Below, piece by piece: positions 18,277 to 27,837 of a DNA stretch of 64,000 nt. A program made the position numbers and the translations under genes. The notes under the pieces were generated by a model. It was not told the DNA's origin. It saw nothing but the letters and a program-made list of their open reading frames with translations, and searched no databases. The stretch comes from CAZOZZ01 sp965262425 (GTDB taxonomy: Bacteria; Acidobacteriota; Terriglobia; 20CM-2-55-15), in assembly GCA_965262425.1 (NCBI GenBank), contig OZ253536.1, positions 2,294,001-2,358,000 on the forward strand. Direction: 5' to 3'. The first letter of the stretch is position 1, and each line of letters starts with the position of its first letter.

Positions 18277-18463
18277 TGGTCCCCGTCTAACAGACTGTAC
18301 CTTATTCGGATCGTTCCCCGAGCCAGACCGACACACTGCGGCTTCGGCCAAGCCGTCCGAGTTCGTTCCGCACAGGGATTTCCGATTTAATGGTCATTAT
18401 TTTCCTCATATATGATCAGAAATGGGACAGCCAGAGCCGTTACGTTAATTGTGACGGACTACA
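18277..18463 (-). mobile_element. Internally deleted IS630 derivative (187 bp)
   Basis: It carries both IS630-type ends (TGGTCCCCGTCTAACAGA at left, TTGTGACGGACTACA at right) with CTAG on both sides (18273-18276 and 18464-18467). Between them only a fragment matching the transposase N-terminus remains (IPVRNELGRLGRSRSV-like coding on minus). Base differences from the two full copies run throughout, so it derives from an older or related element and not from a recent deletion of either. Its left boundary is the break in the B12 radical SAM gene. Confidence 0.85.
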
Positions 18464-18467
18464 CTAG

Positions 18468-19616
18468 TGTAGTCCGTCACAGTTAATGTAACTTATTCAG
18501 CTTTCCTACGTCTGAGTATATATGAGGAGAGCACCGACGATTAAATTGGACATTCCTGTGCGGAAGGAACTGGAGCGACTGAGCCGAAGCCGCAGTGTGG
18601 CGGTCCGGTTGGCGGAACGATCTCGAATTGTCTTGCTGGCCGCCGGGGGTCTGGACAATCAGGAGATCGCTGCCAAGTTGGACATCACTCGTCAAAAGGC
18701 CGGACGTTGGCGCGATCGTTTCGTTGAAGATGGCCTCGGGGGAATCGAAAAGGACGCTTCCCGCAGTGGACGGATTCCCTCGACCGGCCGCCGGAAGCGG
18801 GCCCGGATCGTGAAGAAGACGGTCGAAGGGAAGCCTCCGAACGCCACGCACTGGAGCCGGTCCTTGATGGCCAGGGCAACCGGCGTCAGCGAGTCCACGG
18901 TAGGGAGAATCTGGCGGGCTCATGGCTTGAAGCCTCATCTGGCACGCACCTTCAAACTTTCCAACGACAAACAATTTGTCGAGAAGTTGGAGGATGTGGT
19001 CGGTTTGTATCTGAACCCTCCGGAAAACGCCATTGTTTTGTCCTGCGATGAGAAGAGCCAGATGCAGGCCCTGGACCGCACGCAACCCGGGTTACCTCTG
19101 AAGAAGGGGCGGTGCGGCACCCTCACCCACGACTACAAACGCAACGGGACGACCACGATGTTCGCCGCGCTCAATACGCTGGACGGCTCGATTATCGGGA
19201 CCTGTATGCCGAAGCATCGTCATCAGGAATGGATCCGGTTTCTCAATCAGATCAAACGTTCCGTGCCGAAAGACAAACAGATCCATATCATTTGCGACAA
19301 CTACGCCACGCACAAACATCAGAAAGTCGTCAACTGGTTGAAGCGCAACACGCGCTTTCATGTGCACTTCACACCGACCAGTGCATCCTGGCTGAACATG
19401 GTCGAACGCTTCTTCCGGGATCTTTCCGAACAACGGCTTCGGCGCGGGGTTTTCCATTCGGTTCCTGAGCTAATCCAGGCCGTGGAGGAATATGTCGGGG
19501 GTCACAATCAGAACCCGAAGCCCTTCATTTGGACCGCAACGGCTTCCGATATTCTTGAAAAAGTTCAACGTGCCCGAAAGAAGCTCGATAAGTTACAGTC
19601 TGTTTGACGGGGACCA
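18468..19616 (+). mobile_element. IS630-family element, copy B (intact)
   Basis: This 1149-bp element has ends TGTAGTCCGTCACAG and the complement of TGGTCCCCGTCAAACAGA. CTAG at 18464-18467 is shared with the deleted derivative on the left, and CTAG at 19617-19620 is shared with the IS1182-like element on the right. It is nearly identical to copy A (11719-14401) but inverted relative to it. Confidence 0.92.
18522..19607 (+). CDS. IS630-family transposase
   Basis: The 361-residue protein has an N-terminal helix-turn-helix region (DNQEIAAKLDITRQKAGRWRDRF), a second one (TGVSESTVGRIWRAHG), and a DDE domain with LSCDEKSQMQ (about residue 175), IICDNYATHKHQ (about 250) and SWLNMVERFF (about 290). 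The stop codon lies within the right inverted repeat, 9 bp from the element end. Full length and probably active. Confidence 0.93.
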   Translation: MRRAPTIKLDIPVRKELERLSRSRSVAVRLAERSRIVLLAAGGLDNQEIAAKLDITRQKAGRWRDRFVEDGLGGIEKDASRSGRIPSTGRRKRARIVKKTVEGKPPNATHWSRSLMARATGVSESTVGRIWRAHGLKPHLARTFKLSNDKQFVEKLEDVVGLYLNPPENAIVLSCDEKSQMQALDRTQPGLPLKKGRCGTLTHDYKRNGTTTMFAALNTLDGSIIGTCMPKHRHQEWIRFLNQIKRSVPKDKQIHIICDNYATHKHQKVVNWLKRNTRFHVHFTPTSASWLNMVERFFRDLSEQRLRRGVFHSVPELIQAVEEYVGGHNQNPKPFIWTATASDILEKVQRARKKLDKLQSV

Positions 19617-19620
19617 CTAG

Positions 19621-21100
19621 CAGCCCGTGGTGCAAGTCAACTTCATAGTTAACAACGGACCCCATGCGACCGTATCGCGAGGAAGATAGTGGAAGGAGAA
19701 CGCGATATGGGAATGGGACGGAAAAAGGACCGACAAGCCACGTTATGGGTTGCGACAGCAGAGTTGCCGCGGACAGCGGGCCACGTGTTCTACGAACGGG
19801 TTAACCGAATCTTGGACCAAGCCAAGTTCGACCGGTTCGTCGAAGATGCCTGTGAGCAGTTCTACGCTGAGGTGATGGGTCGGCCGAGCGTGGCGCCGGG
19901 CAAGTATTTTAGGATGTTGCTGGTGGGCTATTTCGAAGGAATCGATTCGGAGCGTGGCATAGCGTGGCGGTGTGCCGATTCTCTGAGTTTGCGAGGATTC
20001 CTTGGAGTCGGGCTGAGCGAAGGGGTGCCGGATCATTCGACAGTCTCGCGGACGCGACGGTTGATCGATCTGGAAACACATGGAAAGGTCTTTTCGTGGA
20101 TGTTGGGCGTGTTGGCCGGTGAGGGCCTGATCGATGGGAAGACGGTGGGCGTGGATGCATCGACACTGGAAGCCAACGCGGCGATGCGGTCGATCGTACG
20201 CCGGGACACCGGAGAAGCCTACAACCAATTCCTGACACGGCTGGCCAAGGCGTCTGGGATCGAGACACCGACGCAAACCGAGCTGGGGCGACTCGACCGC
20301 AAGCGGTCGAAGAAAGGATCGAACAAAGAGTGGGAGCATCCCCACGACCCGGATGCGCGAATCACGAAGATGAAGGACGGACGAACGCATCTGGCCCATA
20401 AGGTGGAGCATGCCGCCGACATGAAGACCGGAGCCATCCTGGCGGTCACGGTGCAGGGTGCCGATCAGGGCGACACGACGACGATCAAAGAAACGATGAT
20501 CCAAGCCGCGCATCAGATGGAGACCTTGGCCGCCGATCCTGGATCGAAACTTCGGAACGATGTGCTCTCCGAACTGGTGGCGGATAAGGGCTATCACAGT
20601 AACGATACGTTGACCGGATTCAAAGACCTCAACATTCGCAGCTACATCTCGGAACCGGACCGGGGCCGACGCAACTGGAAAGATAAGTCCGAAGAAAAAC
20701 AGGCCGTCTATGCCAACCGGCGACGAATCCGAGGCAACCGGGGCAAGCAATTACTCCGACAGCGCGGACTGATGTTGGAACGACCGTTCGCACACACGCT
20801 GGAAACCGGCGCAATGCGTCGGGTTCACCTCCGACATCGGGACAACATTCTCAAGCGCGTCCTGATTCAATATGCCGCTTTGAATCTGAGCCTGATCCTT
20901 CGGAACAATTTCGGAAACGGCACACCACGAGGCCTTCAGGGCCAACATGTCATGGCCTTATTCACCTTAATACTGCTCTGGAGCCACTGTGAATCGCTCT
21001 CGTTCCATCCTCAGCGCTCCAGAATCGATTTAGACGCCGTTCCGTCCGGGCGAAGACCTGAAACTCTCAACTCAGAAAACCCCACTTCTGCCACGGGCTG
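19621..21100 (+). mobile_element. IS1182-like insertion sequence, copy B, with MITE-type ends
   Basis: The ends are CAGCCCGTGGTGCAAGT (left) and the complement of CAGCCCGTGGCAGAAGT (right), between CTAG at 19617-19620 and 21101-21104. Length is 1480 bp. The first ten bases and the AAGT step match the terminal repeats of the miniature elements at 41640, 51185 and 58060, so this element or a close relative probably supplied their transposase. Its right end is 17 bp upstream of the AddB start. Confidence 0.88.
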
Positions 21101-21104
21101 CTAG
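19707..21104 (+). CDS. IS1182/IS5-like transposase whose stop lies in the target site
   Basis: About 465 residues from ATG 19707, preceded by GGAGAA at 19694. A GTG at 19689 lies before that site and is less likely. N-terminal DUF772-like region (GKYFRMLLVGYFEGIDSERGIAWR), DDE motifs TVGVDASTLEANAAMR (about 150), LVADKGYHSNDTL (about 300) and a C-terminal LERPFAHTLETGAMRR. The frame continues through the whole right inverted repeat, and its TAG stop is the TAG of the flanking CTAG, so the stop codon is supplied by the target duplication. Confidence 0.88.
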   Translation: MGMGRKKDRQATLWVATAELPRTAGHVFYERVNRILDQAKFDRFVEDACEQFYAEVMGRPSVAPGKYFRMLLVGYFEGIDSERGIAWRCADSLSLRGFLGVGLSEGVPDHSTVSRTRRLIDLETHGKVFSWMLGVLAGEGLIDGKTVGVDASTLEANAAMRSIVRRDTGEAYNQFLTRLAKASGIETPTQTELGRLDRKRSKKGSNKEWEHPHDPDARITKMKDGRTHLAHKVEHAADMKTGAILAVTVQGADQGDTTTIKETMIQAAHQMETLAADPGSKLRNDVLSELVADKGYHSNDTLTGFKDLNIRSYISEPDRGRRNWKDKSEEKQAVYANRRRIRGNRGKQLLRQRGLMLERPFAHTLETGAMRRVHLRHRDNILKRVLIQYAALNLSLILRNNFGNGTPRGLQGQHVMALFTLILLWSHCESLSFHPQRSRIDLDAVPSGRRPETLNSENPTSATGC

Positions 21105-21117
21105 GGCCCCTTCGACA

Positions 21118-24100
21118 ATGCATCGTCTGGCAACATCCACCTCCGCCGAAACACGGCTCCGGTTCGCCGCCCGGGAATTGGAGCAGCTCGCCCGTTATCC
21201 GGAAGTCCTTGTGATCTCTTCGACACGGGGAGCAGGAAGCAATTTCGTCCGGACCTATTGCCTCGGCGGGGACGGCCGCATCGGACTCCACAGGGTGACG
21301 CTGTTCCAACTCGCCTTCGAGATCGGTGTGGAAATACTGGCCCGCGAGAACCTGTCGCCGATCAGCGGACTCGCCGTCGAGGCACTGACGGCCAGGACCA
21401 TACATCGCTGCCTCCGGGCTGGGGAACTCGGCTACTTCAAGCCGGTCGCCGACACGGTAGGCTTCACCAGGGCCCTGGGCCGAACCGTTTCCGAGCTGCG
21501 GTTTGCCGACGTCGCCCCGCAGACTCTCGAAGAGGTCGAGCCTTCAGGACTCGATCTGAACAGGCTTCTCACGCGTTACGGGCAGGAACTGGAGCAGGCC
21601 GGCCTCGCCGATCCCCGCGCCGTCTTCCAGGCGGCATCGAAAGCCGTCGTCGCTGCCTCGCACAGGTTCGGTGGGCTACCCGCGATCCTCCTTGACGTAC
21701 TCCCGCACACACGGACGGAGACGGAGTTCGTGACCGCCCTCGCGTCTGTGTCTCCATCCGTCGCAGGCGTCGCGCTGCCGCAAGACCGGAATGGCATCGC
21801 CAACCTCGAAACCGCGCTCGGTGTCTGGGCCGAGGCTCTCGAAGGCCCGGAAGACGTCACCTCGCTTGACCGGTTGCGACGATACGTGTTTTTACCCGAA
21901 ACCCCGGAACCTACGGCCTCCGATGACAGCCTTGTCTTTTTTTCCTCCACGGACGAAGGCCGTGAATCGGTCGAGATCGCCCGCTACATTCAGTCGGCAG
22001 CGAAGGCCGGTACTCGATTCGACCAGATCGCCGTCCTGGTTCGAAATCCGGACATGTATCAGCCCCTTATCGAGGATGCCTTCCACCGCAGTGGCATTCC
22101 GGGTCATTACACAAGAGGCAGCGTGCGTCCCAACCCCACGGGTCGTGCGTTTCTGGCCTTGCTCGCATGTCGGTCCGAGGGCCTGTCCGCATCCCGGTTT
22201 GCCGAATACCTGTCGCTTGGACAGGTCCCCGAGCCTGATGAAAAGGGCGAACCGCCAAAGCCTTCGCCGCAGTTCACACCCGTACAGGGTGAGCTGTTTC
22301 CGGATGTTGAACTACCGGTGGCGGGGCCCGAGGCGGAGACTTGGACCGAAGACGATCCCGGGTCCGATGACTCGCCCGTGGTCGCTGGAAATCTGCGGGC
22401 TCCCTTTCGATGGGAACGATTGCTGGTCGACGCCGCCGTAATCGGGGGCAAGGATCGCTGGAAGAAACGTCTGGCGGGACTTCATGCAGAGTTCGAGAAA
22501 CAGATCGCCGAACTGGGTAGCGAGGACGAAACCCGCCGCGAGTATGTGCAGTCACAGTTGGCCCGGTTGGGACACCTCCGCCGCTTTGCATTGCCGGTGG
22601 TGGAAGGCCTGGATCAATTTCCAGAGTCGGCATCATGGGGAGAGTGGATCGACCATCTCGAAAGTCTGGCAAGCCGTGCATTGTCCGAACCCGCGCACGT
22701 CCTCTCCCTGCTCGGAGAGCTACGCCCCATGGACGACGTGGGCCCGGTCGAACTCGAAGAAGTCCGCGAGGTCCTGTCTCACCGCCTGACATTCCTGAAA
22801 AACGATCCGTCGAACCAGCCTTACGGGAAGGTCTTTGTCGGAACGATAACCGAAGCCGCCGGCCGCTCGTTCGAGCTGGTCTTCCTGCCCGGCGTTGCCG
22901 AAGGAACCTTTCCCCGAAAATCCCTGGAGGATCCTCTGCTGCTCGACGAGCTTCGAGAGAAACTCGACCTGGGGCTGGCGTTACAGGAAGAACGGGTCTT
23001 TGACGAAAGAATGCTGCTTCATACGGCGGCGGGGGCCGCACGCAGGAAGCTCTTCGTTTCATATCCCCGGATGGACATCGGCCAGGGCCGACCACGGGTT
23101 CCCTCTTTCTATGCCCTTGACGTCCTTCGCGCCGCCGAGGGCCGGATCCCCGACCTGGGAGAGCTGGAACAACGCGCGACTGAAACGTCCGGGTCGTTGC
23201 TCGGCTGGCCCTCACCCCGCCGGGCCGCCGACGCCATCGACGACACCGAGTACGATCTGGCGACGATCGGCCGGCTGCTGCACCTTCCGGCTTCCGATCT
23301 GCGAGGACGAGGCCGCTACCTTCTGGGTACGAACTCCCATCTGGCACGGTCGTTACGCACCAGGTGGCTGCGGTGGCACGCATCGTGGTCCGTCGCGGAC
23401 GGCATCGTCGATCCCGACCCGGCGACACTCGAAATCCTGGCATCCCATCGACTGCAATCCCGAAGCTACTCCCCGACCTCGTTGCAGCAGTTTGCCGCAT
23501 GCCCGTATCGATTCCTTCTCTATTCGATCCACAGGCTTCACAAACGGGACGAGATCGTGGCCATCGAGCAAATGGATCCGCTGACTCGGGGCAGCCTTTT
23601 CCACGCCGTGCAGTTCCGCCTTCTGACCCGCTTGCGCGACGAACACAGGCTCCCGATGGGGGAGGAAACCCTGGAAGCGGCCACCCGCATGGCCGATGAG
23701 GTTCTGAACGAGGTCGCTCGGGAGTACCAGGAGGAGTTGGTCCCCGCAATATCGCGAATCTGGCACAGCGAGATCGAAGACCTCCGCACGGACCTCAGGG
23801 GGTGGCTCCGGCAACGGGCGCAGCTCGCGGCCGACGGCGAACAATGGCAACCCCGCTATTTCGAGTTCTCGTTCGGCCTGACTCGTTCCGGTGACCGGGA
23901 CCCGGAAAGCCGTAGCGAAGAAGCACTCATCCTCGACGGGATCCGCCTCCGCGGCTCAATCGACCTGGTCGAGGAAGACACAAGTACGGACAGCCTGCGC
24001 ATCATCGATCATAAGACCGGAAGAGCTCCCTCACAGCCACCGGTAACACTCGGAGGCGGCGAGATACTCCAGCCGATGCTTTACGCGCTGGCGGCCGAAA

Positions 24101-24390
24101 ACCTCCTCGGCAAACCTGTCGGGACTTCGGAACTCTCCTATTGCACGCAGCGGGGAGACTACCGGCGCGTGGAGGTTTCGGTAAATGAAGAATCCAGGAA
24201 GCACACGGAAAGAGCGATGCAGTTGATCGACCGAAGTCTCCAGGAAGGCTTTCTGCCGGCGGCACCACGCGAGAAAGCCTGCATGTACTGCGACTACCGG
24301 ATCGTATGCGGCCCATACGAGCAATTGCGGACCGCCCGAAAAGACAGGGGGCGGCTCGAGCACATCGAAGAGCTCCGCCAGATACCATGA
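21118..24390 (+). CDS. AddB-like PD-(D/E)XK nuclease with Fe-S cysteines
   Basis: The 1090-residue protein has an N-terminal helicase-like region whose phosphate-binding loop is degenerate (SSTRGAGSNFVR), as in AddB/RecC-type inactive motors. A C-terminal RecB-type nuclease follows, with GSIDLVEE and IDHKTG as catalytic strands. Four cysteines are arranged as CPYRF near residue 800 and CMYCDYRIVCGP at the end, the AddB iron-sulfur pattern. The stop overlaps the AddA start (ATGA). Together they would form an AddAB double-strand-break resection complex in the cytoplasm. IS1182 copy B is inserted just upstream, so its native promoter may have been lost. Confidence 0.85.
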   Translation: MHRLATSTSAETRLRFAARELEQLARYPEVLVISSTRGAGSNFVRTYCLGGDGRIGLHRVTLFQLAFEIGVEILARENLSPISGLAVEALTARTIHRCLRAGELGYFKPVADTVGFTRALGRTVSELRFADVAPQTLEEVEPSGLDLNRLLTRYGQELEQAGLADPRAVFQAASKAVVAASHRFGGLPAILLDVLPHTRTETEFVTALASVSPSVAGVALPQDRNGIANLETALGVWAEALEGPEDVTSLDRLRRYVFLPETPEPTASDDSLVFFSSTDEGRESVEIARYIQSAAKAGTRFDQIAVLVRNPDMYQPLIEDAFHRSGIPGHYTRGSVRPNPTGRAFLALLACRSEGLSASRFAEYLSLGQVPEPDEKGEPPKPSPQFTPVQGELFPDVELPVAGPEAETWTEDDPGSDDSPVVAGNLRAPFRWERLLVDAAVIGGKDRWKKRLAGLHAEFEKQIAELGSEDETRREYVQSQLARLGHLRRFALPVVEGLDQFPESASWGEWIDHLESLASRALSEPAHVLSLLGELRPMDDVGPVELEEVREVLSHRLTFLKNDPSNQPYGKVFVGTITEAAGRSFELVFLPGVAEGTFPRKSLEDPLLLDELREKLDLGLALQEERVFDERMLLHTAAGAARRKLFVSYPRMDIGQGRPRVPSFYALDVLRAAEGRIPDLGELEQRATETSGSLLGWPSPRRAADAIDDTEYDLATIGRLLHLPASDLRGRGRYLLGTNSHLARSLRTRWLRWHASWSVADGIVDPDPATLEILASHRLQSRSYSPTSLQQFAACPYRFLLYSIHRLHKRDEIVAIEQMDPLTRGSLFHAVQFRLLTRLRDEHRLPMGEETLEAATRMADEVLNEVAREYQEELVPAISRIWHSEIEDLRTDLRGWLRQRAQLAADGEQWQPRYFEFSFGLTRSGDRDPESRSEEALILDGIRLRGSIDLVEEDTSTDSLRIIDHKTGRAPSQPPVTLGGGEILQPMLYALAAENLLGKPVGTSELSYCTQRGDYRRVEVSVNEESRKHTERAMQLIDRSLQEGFLPAAPREKACMYCDYRIVCGPYEQLRTARKDRGRLEHIEELRQIP

Positions 24391-27300
24391 TCGAAACAAG
24401 CCAACCCGGAGGAGACGATCGACCGGCAAGGGAACGCATCCGCACGTCGCTTGACGAGAGTCTGCTCGTCGAGGCCGCGGCAGGGACCGGGAAGACCTCG
24501 GAACTGGTGAGGCGCATCGTCGCGGTCCTTCAAAAGGAACGCACTACGGTGGACCACATCGTCGCGGTCACTTTCACCAGAAAGGCCGCCGGCGAATTGA
24601 AGCTCCGGTTACGACAGGAACTCGACACCGCCAGGACGAGGACGGACAATCCGGTCGAGCGAAAAGCACTCGAACAGGCAATGGTACGCCTGGAGGAAGC
24701 GCATATCGGAACCATCCATTCTTTCTGCGCCGACATCCTGCATGAACGGCCGGTCGAGGCGAAGATCCAGCCGGGCTTCGAAGAACTCGACGAGAAGGAG
24801 GCACCCCGCCTGTTCGAGCGCGTGTTCAACAAGTGGATTCAGGGAAGCCTCGACAATCCCCCACCCGGCCTGCGGCGCGCCTTGTCGCGGGCCGCCTCCT
24901 GGAGTGGAGGGCCGTCCCCGCTCGAACAAATCCGGAACGCGGCATGGAATCTGATCGAGTGGCGGGACTTTCCGACGTCCTGGCGCAGGGAGCCGTACGA
25001 GCGCGAAAAGGAAATCGACGGTATCGTCCAGGACGTGGTGGCATTGTCGGTGCAAGTATCGACGTGTCGGAATGATCGAGACGCACTCCGACAGGCGCTC
25101 CGGCCGACGATCGATTTCAGCAACCGGATCGAGCGGACCGAGGCGGTACGCGGTCGGGACTACGACGAGCTCGAGGCAGTCCTCGTCAGCCTTGAAAGAG
25201 ATCTGAAGCGCAACAGGAAAAAGGGCCGCGGCAAGTTCTCCGACGAATACCCCCGTCAGCGGATTCTGGATGATAGAGAACGGCTGCTCGGGACGCTGGA
25301 AGGATTCCGGGGCCGGGCCGGGGCCGATCTCGCGGCTCGGCTGAGGGACGAGCTGTGGGAACTGGTCGAACGCTATAACCAGGCCAAGATACGGGCCGGT
25401 AAACTGGACTTCGGCGATCTCCTGATGGCGACCAGAGACCTCGTTCGGGACAACGTGGACGTTCGAGGCTTCCTGCAACGGCGTTTTACTCACATCTTTG
25501 TCGACGAATTTCAGGATACGGATCCTCTCCAGGCGGAAATTCTGTTGCTGCTCGCCGCGGACGATCCCGGCGAAGCAGACTGGCGCGAAACGCAACCAAC
25601 GGCCGGAAAGCTTTTCCTGGTTGGAGATCCCAAACAGTCTATTTACCGGTTCCGACGCGCCGACGTCGTCTTCTATCAATCGTTGCGGGGAATATTGACC
25701 TCACGAGGTGTGGTCGAGGTCTACCTGACCCAGAGCTTCCGTGCCGTCGGGAATATTCAGAGCGCGGTCAATGCGGCCTTTCGACCCGTTATGGACGGAG
25801 ATCCCACCACCGGTCAGCCCACATATGTTCCACTCGACCGGTATTCAGAGGGCATATCGGGACAGCCTTCCCTGGTCGCGCTTCCCGTTCCGCGCCCATA
25901 TGGGTGGTATCGCATCACGAAGCAAGCCGTCGAAGCAGGGACCCCCGATACGGTCGGCGCATTTATCGAATGGCTTCTGAACGAAAGTGGCTGGCGCATT
26001 CGAAATCCAGATGGATCCGGGGAGGACATCCCGATTTCCTCACGTCACGTCTGCATTCTGTTCCGCCGGTTCATGTCCTGGGGAAACGACGTCACGCGGC
26101 CGTACGTCCACGCGCTGGAGAGCCGCAATCTCCCCCACCTGCTCTGGGGCGCCAAGTCTTTCCACCGGCGCGAGGAGGTCGAAACCATCCGGGCCGCGCT
26201 CGGTGCCGTCGAGTGGCCCGACGACGAGCTGTCCGTGTACGCGACTTTAAGGGGATCGCTGTTTGCAATTTCCGACAGCGTCCTGCTGCGATACGGCCAC
26301 TCGGTTGGAAAGTTGCATCCCTTCCGGAAACCTCCGGGCGATGTCGATTCCGACTTTGCCCCTGTCGTCGAAGCCCTGGAGCTTCTTGGGGAACTCCACC
26401 GGCGGCGCAATTGGCAGCCGTTTGTCGAAACGATCCACGAACTACTGGAACGAACCCGTGCACACGCGGCCTTTGCGCTGAGACCGGCCGGTAACCAGGT
26501 CCTGGCGAACGTGTACCGGGTGGGCGATATGGCACGGGCGTTCGAAGCCCGTGGCGGTTCGTCGTTCCGGGGGTTCGTGGAGTTGTTGACCCGAGAAGCG
26601 GAAACGGACAACGCGGCGGAATCTCCGGTCCTCGAAGAAGGCGCTGAAGGAGTTCGGATCATGACGGTTCATGCGGCCAAAGGACTGGAGTTCCCCGTGA
26701 TAGTCCTGGCAGACATTACGGCCAACCTGGCCGCTGCCGCAGCGGATAAGCACGTGGACCGGGAAAAGGGACTCTGTGCGATGAGACTCCTGGGGTGCTC
26801 TCCCTGGGAGCTCCAGAACCACGCACAACTTGAGCACCGGCGTGATGAGGCCGAGGGGACGCGGGTCGCCTATGTCGCCGCAACCAGAGCCCGCGACCTG
26901 CTGGTTGTTCCGACCGTTGGCGACGAACCGATTGACGGATGGCTCGGCTGCCTGAATAAGGCGCTGTATCCAACCCATTCGACCCGGCGCACCCCGAAGG
27001 CCGCTCCGGGCTGTCCGGAATTCGGAGACAGGTCCGTGCTCGACCGTCCTGCCAATCTCATGCGTCACGAAGAGTACTCGGTTCGACCGGGTTTGCATCG
27101 GCCCGAGACAGGTGAAATAGAAGTTGTGTGGTGGGATCCGGCCCGGCTCCGACTCGACGTGGAAGGGAACTTCGGGCTTCGCCAGGCAGAAATCCTCGCC
27201 GAGGACAAGGACGGAGACTCGGATGAACAGTCGACCGCCGACTACGAGAAATGGAAACGGCAGCGTGAGGCGCTCATCGAAGAAGGCAGCCAGCCACAAT

Positions 27301-27824
27301 TCGAAGTGTTCACCGCGACCGAGGCGCTCACCGCAGCGCCCGTGTCGGCATCAGCCATCCAGATCGTGAAGCTCGACAAACCCGCCGACCGACCATCCGG
27401 ACCCCGGTTCGGAACCCTCGTCCATGTCGTCCTGCGGGATGTGTCCCTCGATGCATCACCGGAGGACATCGCCTCGCTTGCAAAGATGCACGCACGCCTG
27501 ATCGACGCACCGGAAGAAGAGGTCCGAGCCGCCGTCCGGGCCACGTCCGGGACACTCCGGCACCCTTTCATGAAGCGGGTCCAGGCAGCCGAACGAAGCC
27601 ACCGGGAACTGCCCGTCACTCTCAAGGTCGAAGACGGCCGCATACTCGAGGGCATCATCGACCTCGCCTTTCTCGAAACCGATACCTGGTATGTCGTCGA
27701 CTTCAAAACCGACGCGGACCTCACGGCCCGAATGGAACACTATCGCTTCCAACTCGGCTGGTACATGCACGCCATGACTAAAATCACGGGGTTGCCTGCG
27801 AAGGGGTATTTGCTGGCGATATAG
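24387..27824 (+). CDS. AddA-like UvrD-family helicase-nuclease
   Basis: 1145 residues from ATG 24387, which overlaps the AddB stop; the open frame upstream to 24306 is inside addB and not used. Superfamily 1 helicase motifs are in order: Walker A EAAAGTGKTSELVRR, motif II FVDEFQDTDPLQ, motif III LVGDPKQSIYRFRRAD, motif V TVHAAKGLEFPVIVL, motif VI VAYVAATRARDLL. The C-terminal nuclease has GIIDLAF and YVVDFKTDAD. Acts with the preceding AddB-like protein to unwind and degrade DNA ends for recombination. Length and architecture fit AddA. Confidence 0.88.
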   Translation: MIETSQPGGDDRPARERIRTSLDESLLVEAAAGTGKTSELVRRIVAVLQKERTTVDHIVAVTFTRKAAGELKLRLRQELDTARTRTDNPVERKALEQAMVRLEEAHIGTIHSFCADILHERPVEAKIQPGFEELDEKEAPRLFERVFNKWIQGSLDNPPPGLRRALSRAASWSGGPSPLEQIRNAAWNLIEWRDFPTSWRREPYEREKEIDGIVQDVVALSVQVSTCRNDRDALRQALRPTIDFSNRIERTEAVRGRDYDELEAVLVSLERDLKRNRKKGRGKFSDEYPRQRILDDRERLLGTLEGFRGRAGADLAARLRDELWELVERYNQAKIRAGKLDFGDLLMATRDLVRDNVDVRGFLQRRFTHIFVDEFQDTDPLQAEILLLLAADDPGEADWRETQPTAGKLFLVGDPKQSIYRFRRADVVFYQSLRGILTSRGVVEVYLTQSFRAVGNIQSAVNAAFRPVMDGDPTTGQPTYVPLDRYSEGISGQPSLVALPVPRPYGWYRITKQAVEAGTPDTVGAFIEWLLNESGWRIRNPDGSGEDIPISSRHVCILFRRFMSWGNDVTRPYVHALESRNLPHLLWGAKSFHRREEVETIRAALGAVEWPDDELSVYATLRGSLFAISDSVLLRYGHSVGKLHPFRKPPGDVDSDFAPVVEALELLGELHRRRNWQPFVETIHELLERTRAHAAFALRPAGNQVLANVYRVGDMARAFEARGGSSFRGFVELLTREAETDNAAESPVLEEGAEGVRIMTVHAAKGLEFPVIVLADITANLAAAAADKHVDREKGLCAMRLLGCSPWELQNHAQLEHRRDEAEGTRVAYVAATRARDLLVVPTVGDEPIDGWLGCLNKALYPTHSTRRTPKAAPGCPEFGDRSVLDRPANLMRHEEYSVRPGLHRPETGEIEVVWWDPARLRLDVEGNFGLRQAEILAEDKDGDSDEQSTADYEKWKRQREALIEEGSQPQFEVFTATEALTAAPVSASAIQIVKLDKPADRPSGPRFGTLVHVVLRDVSLDASPEDIASLAKMHARLIDAPEEEVRAAVRATSGTLRHPFMKRVQAAERSHRELPVTLKVEDGRILEGIIDLAFLETDTWYVVDFKTDADLTARMEHYRFQLGWYMHAMTKITGLPAKGYLLAI

Positions 27825-27837
27825 GTGAAGAGAAATC

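Noticed and set aside
18273..18351. Start codon at 18351 for the B12 radical SAM gene
   Set aside because: The first 26 codons are IS630-derivative sequence, and they do not supply the missing half of the cobalamin domain.
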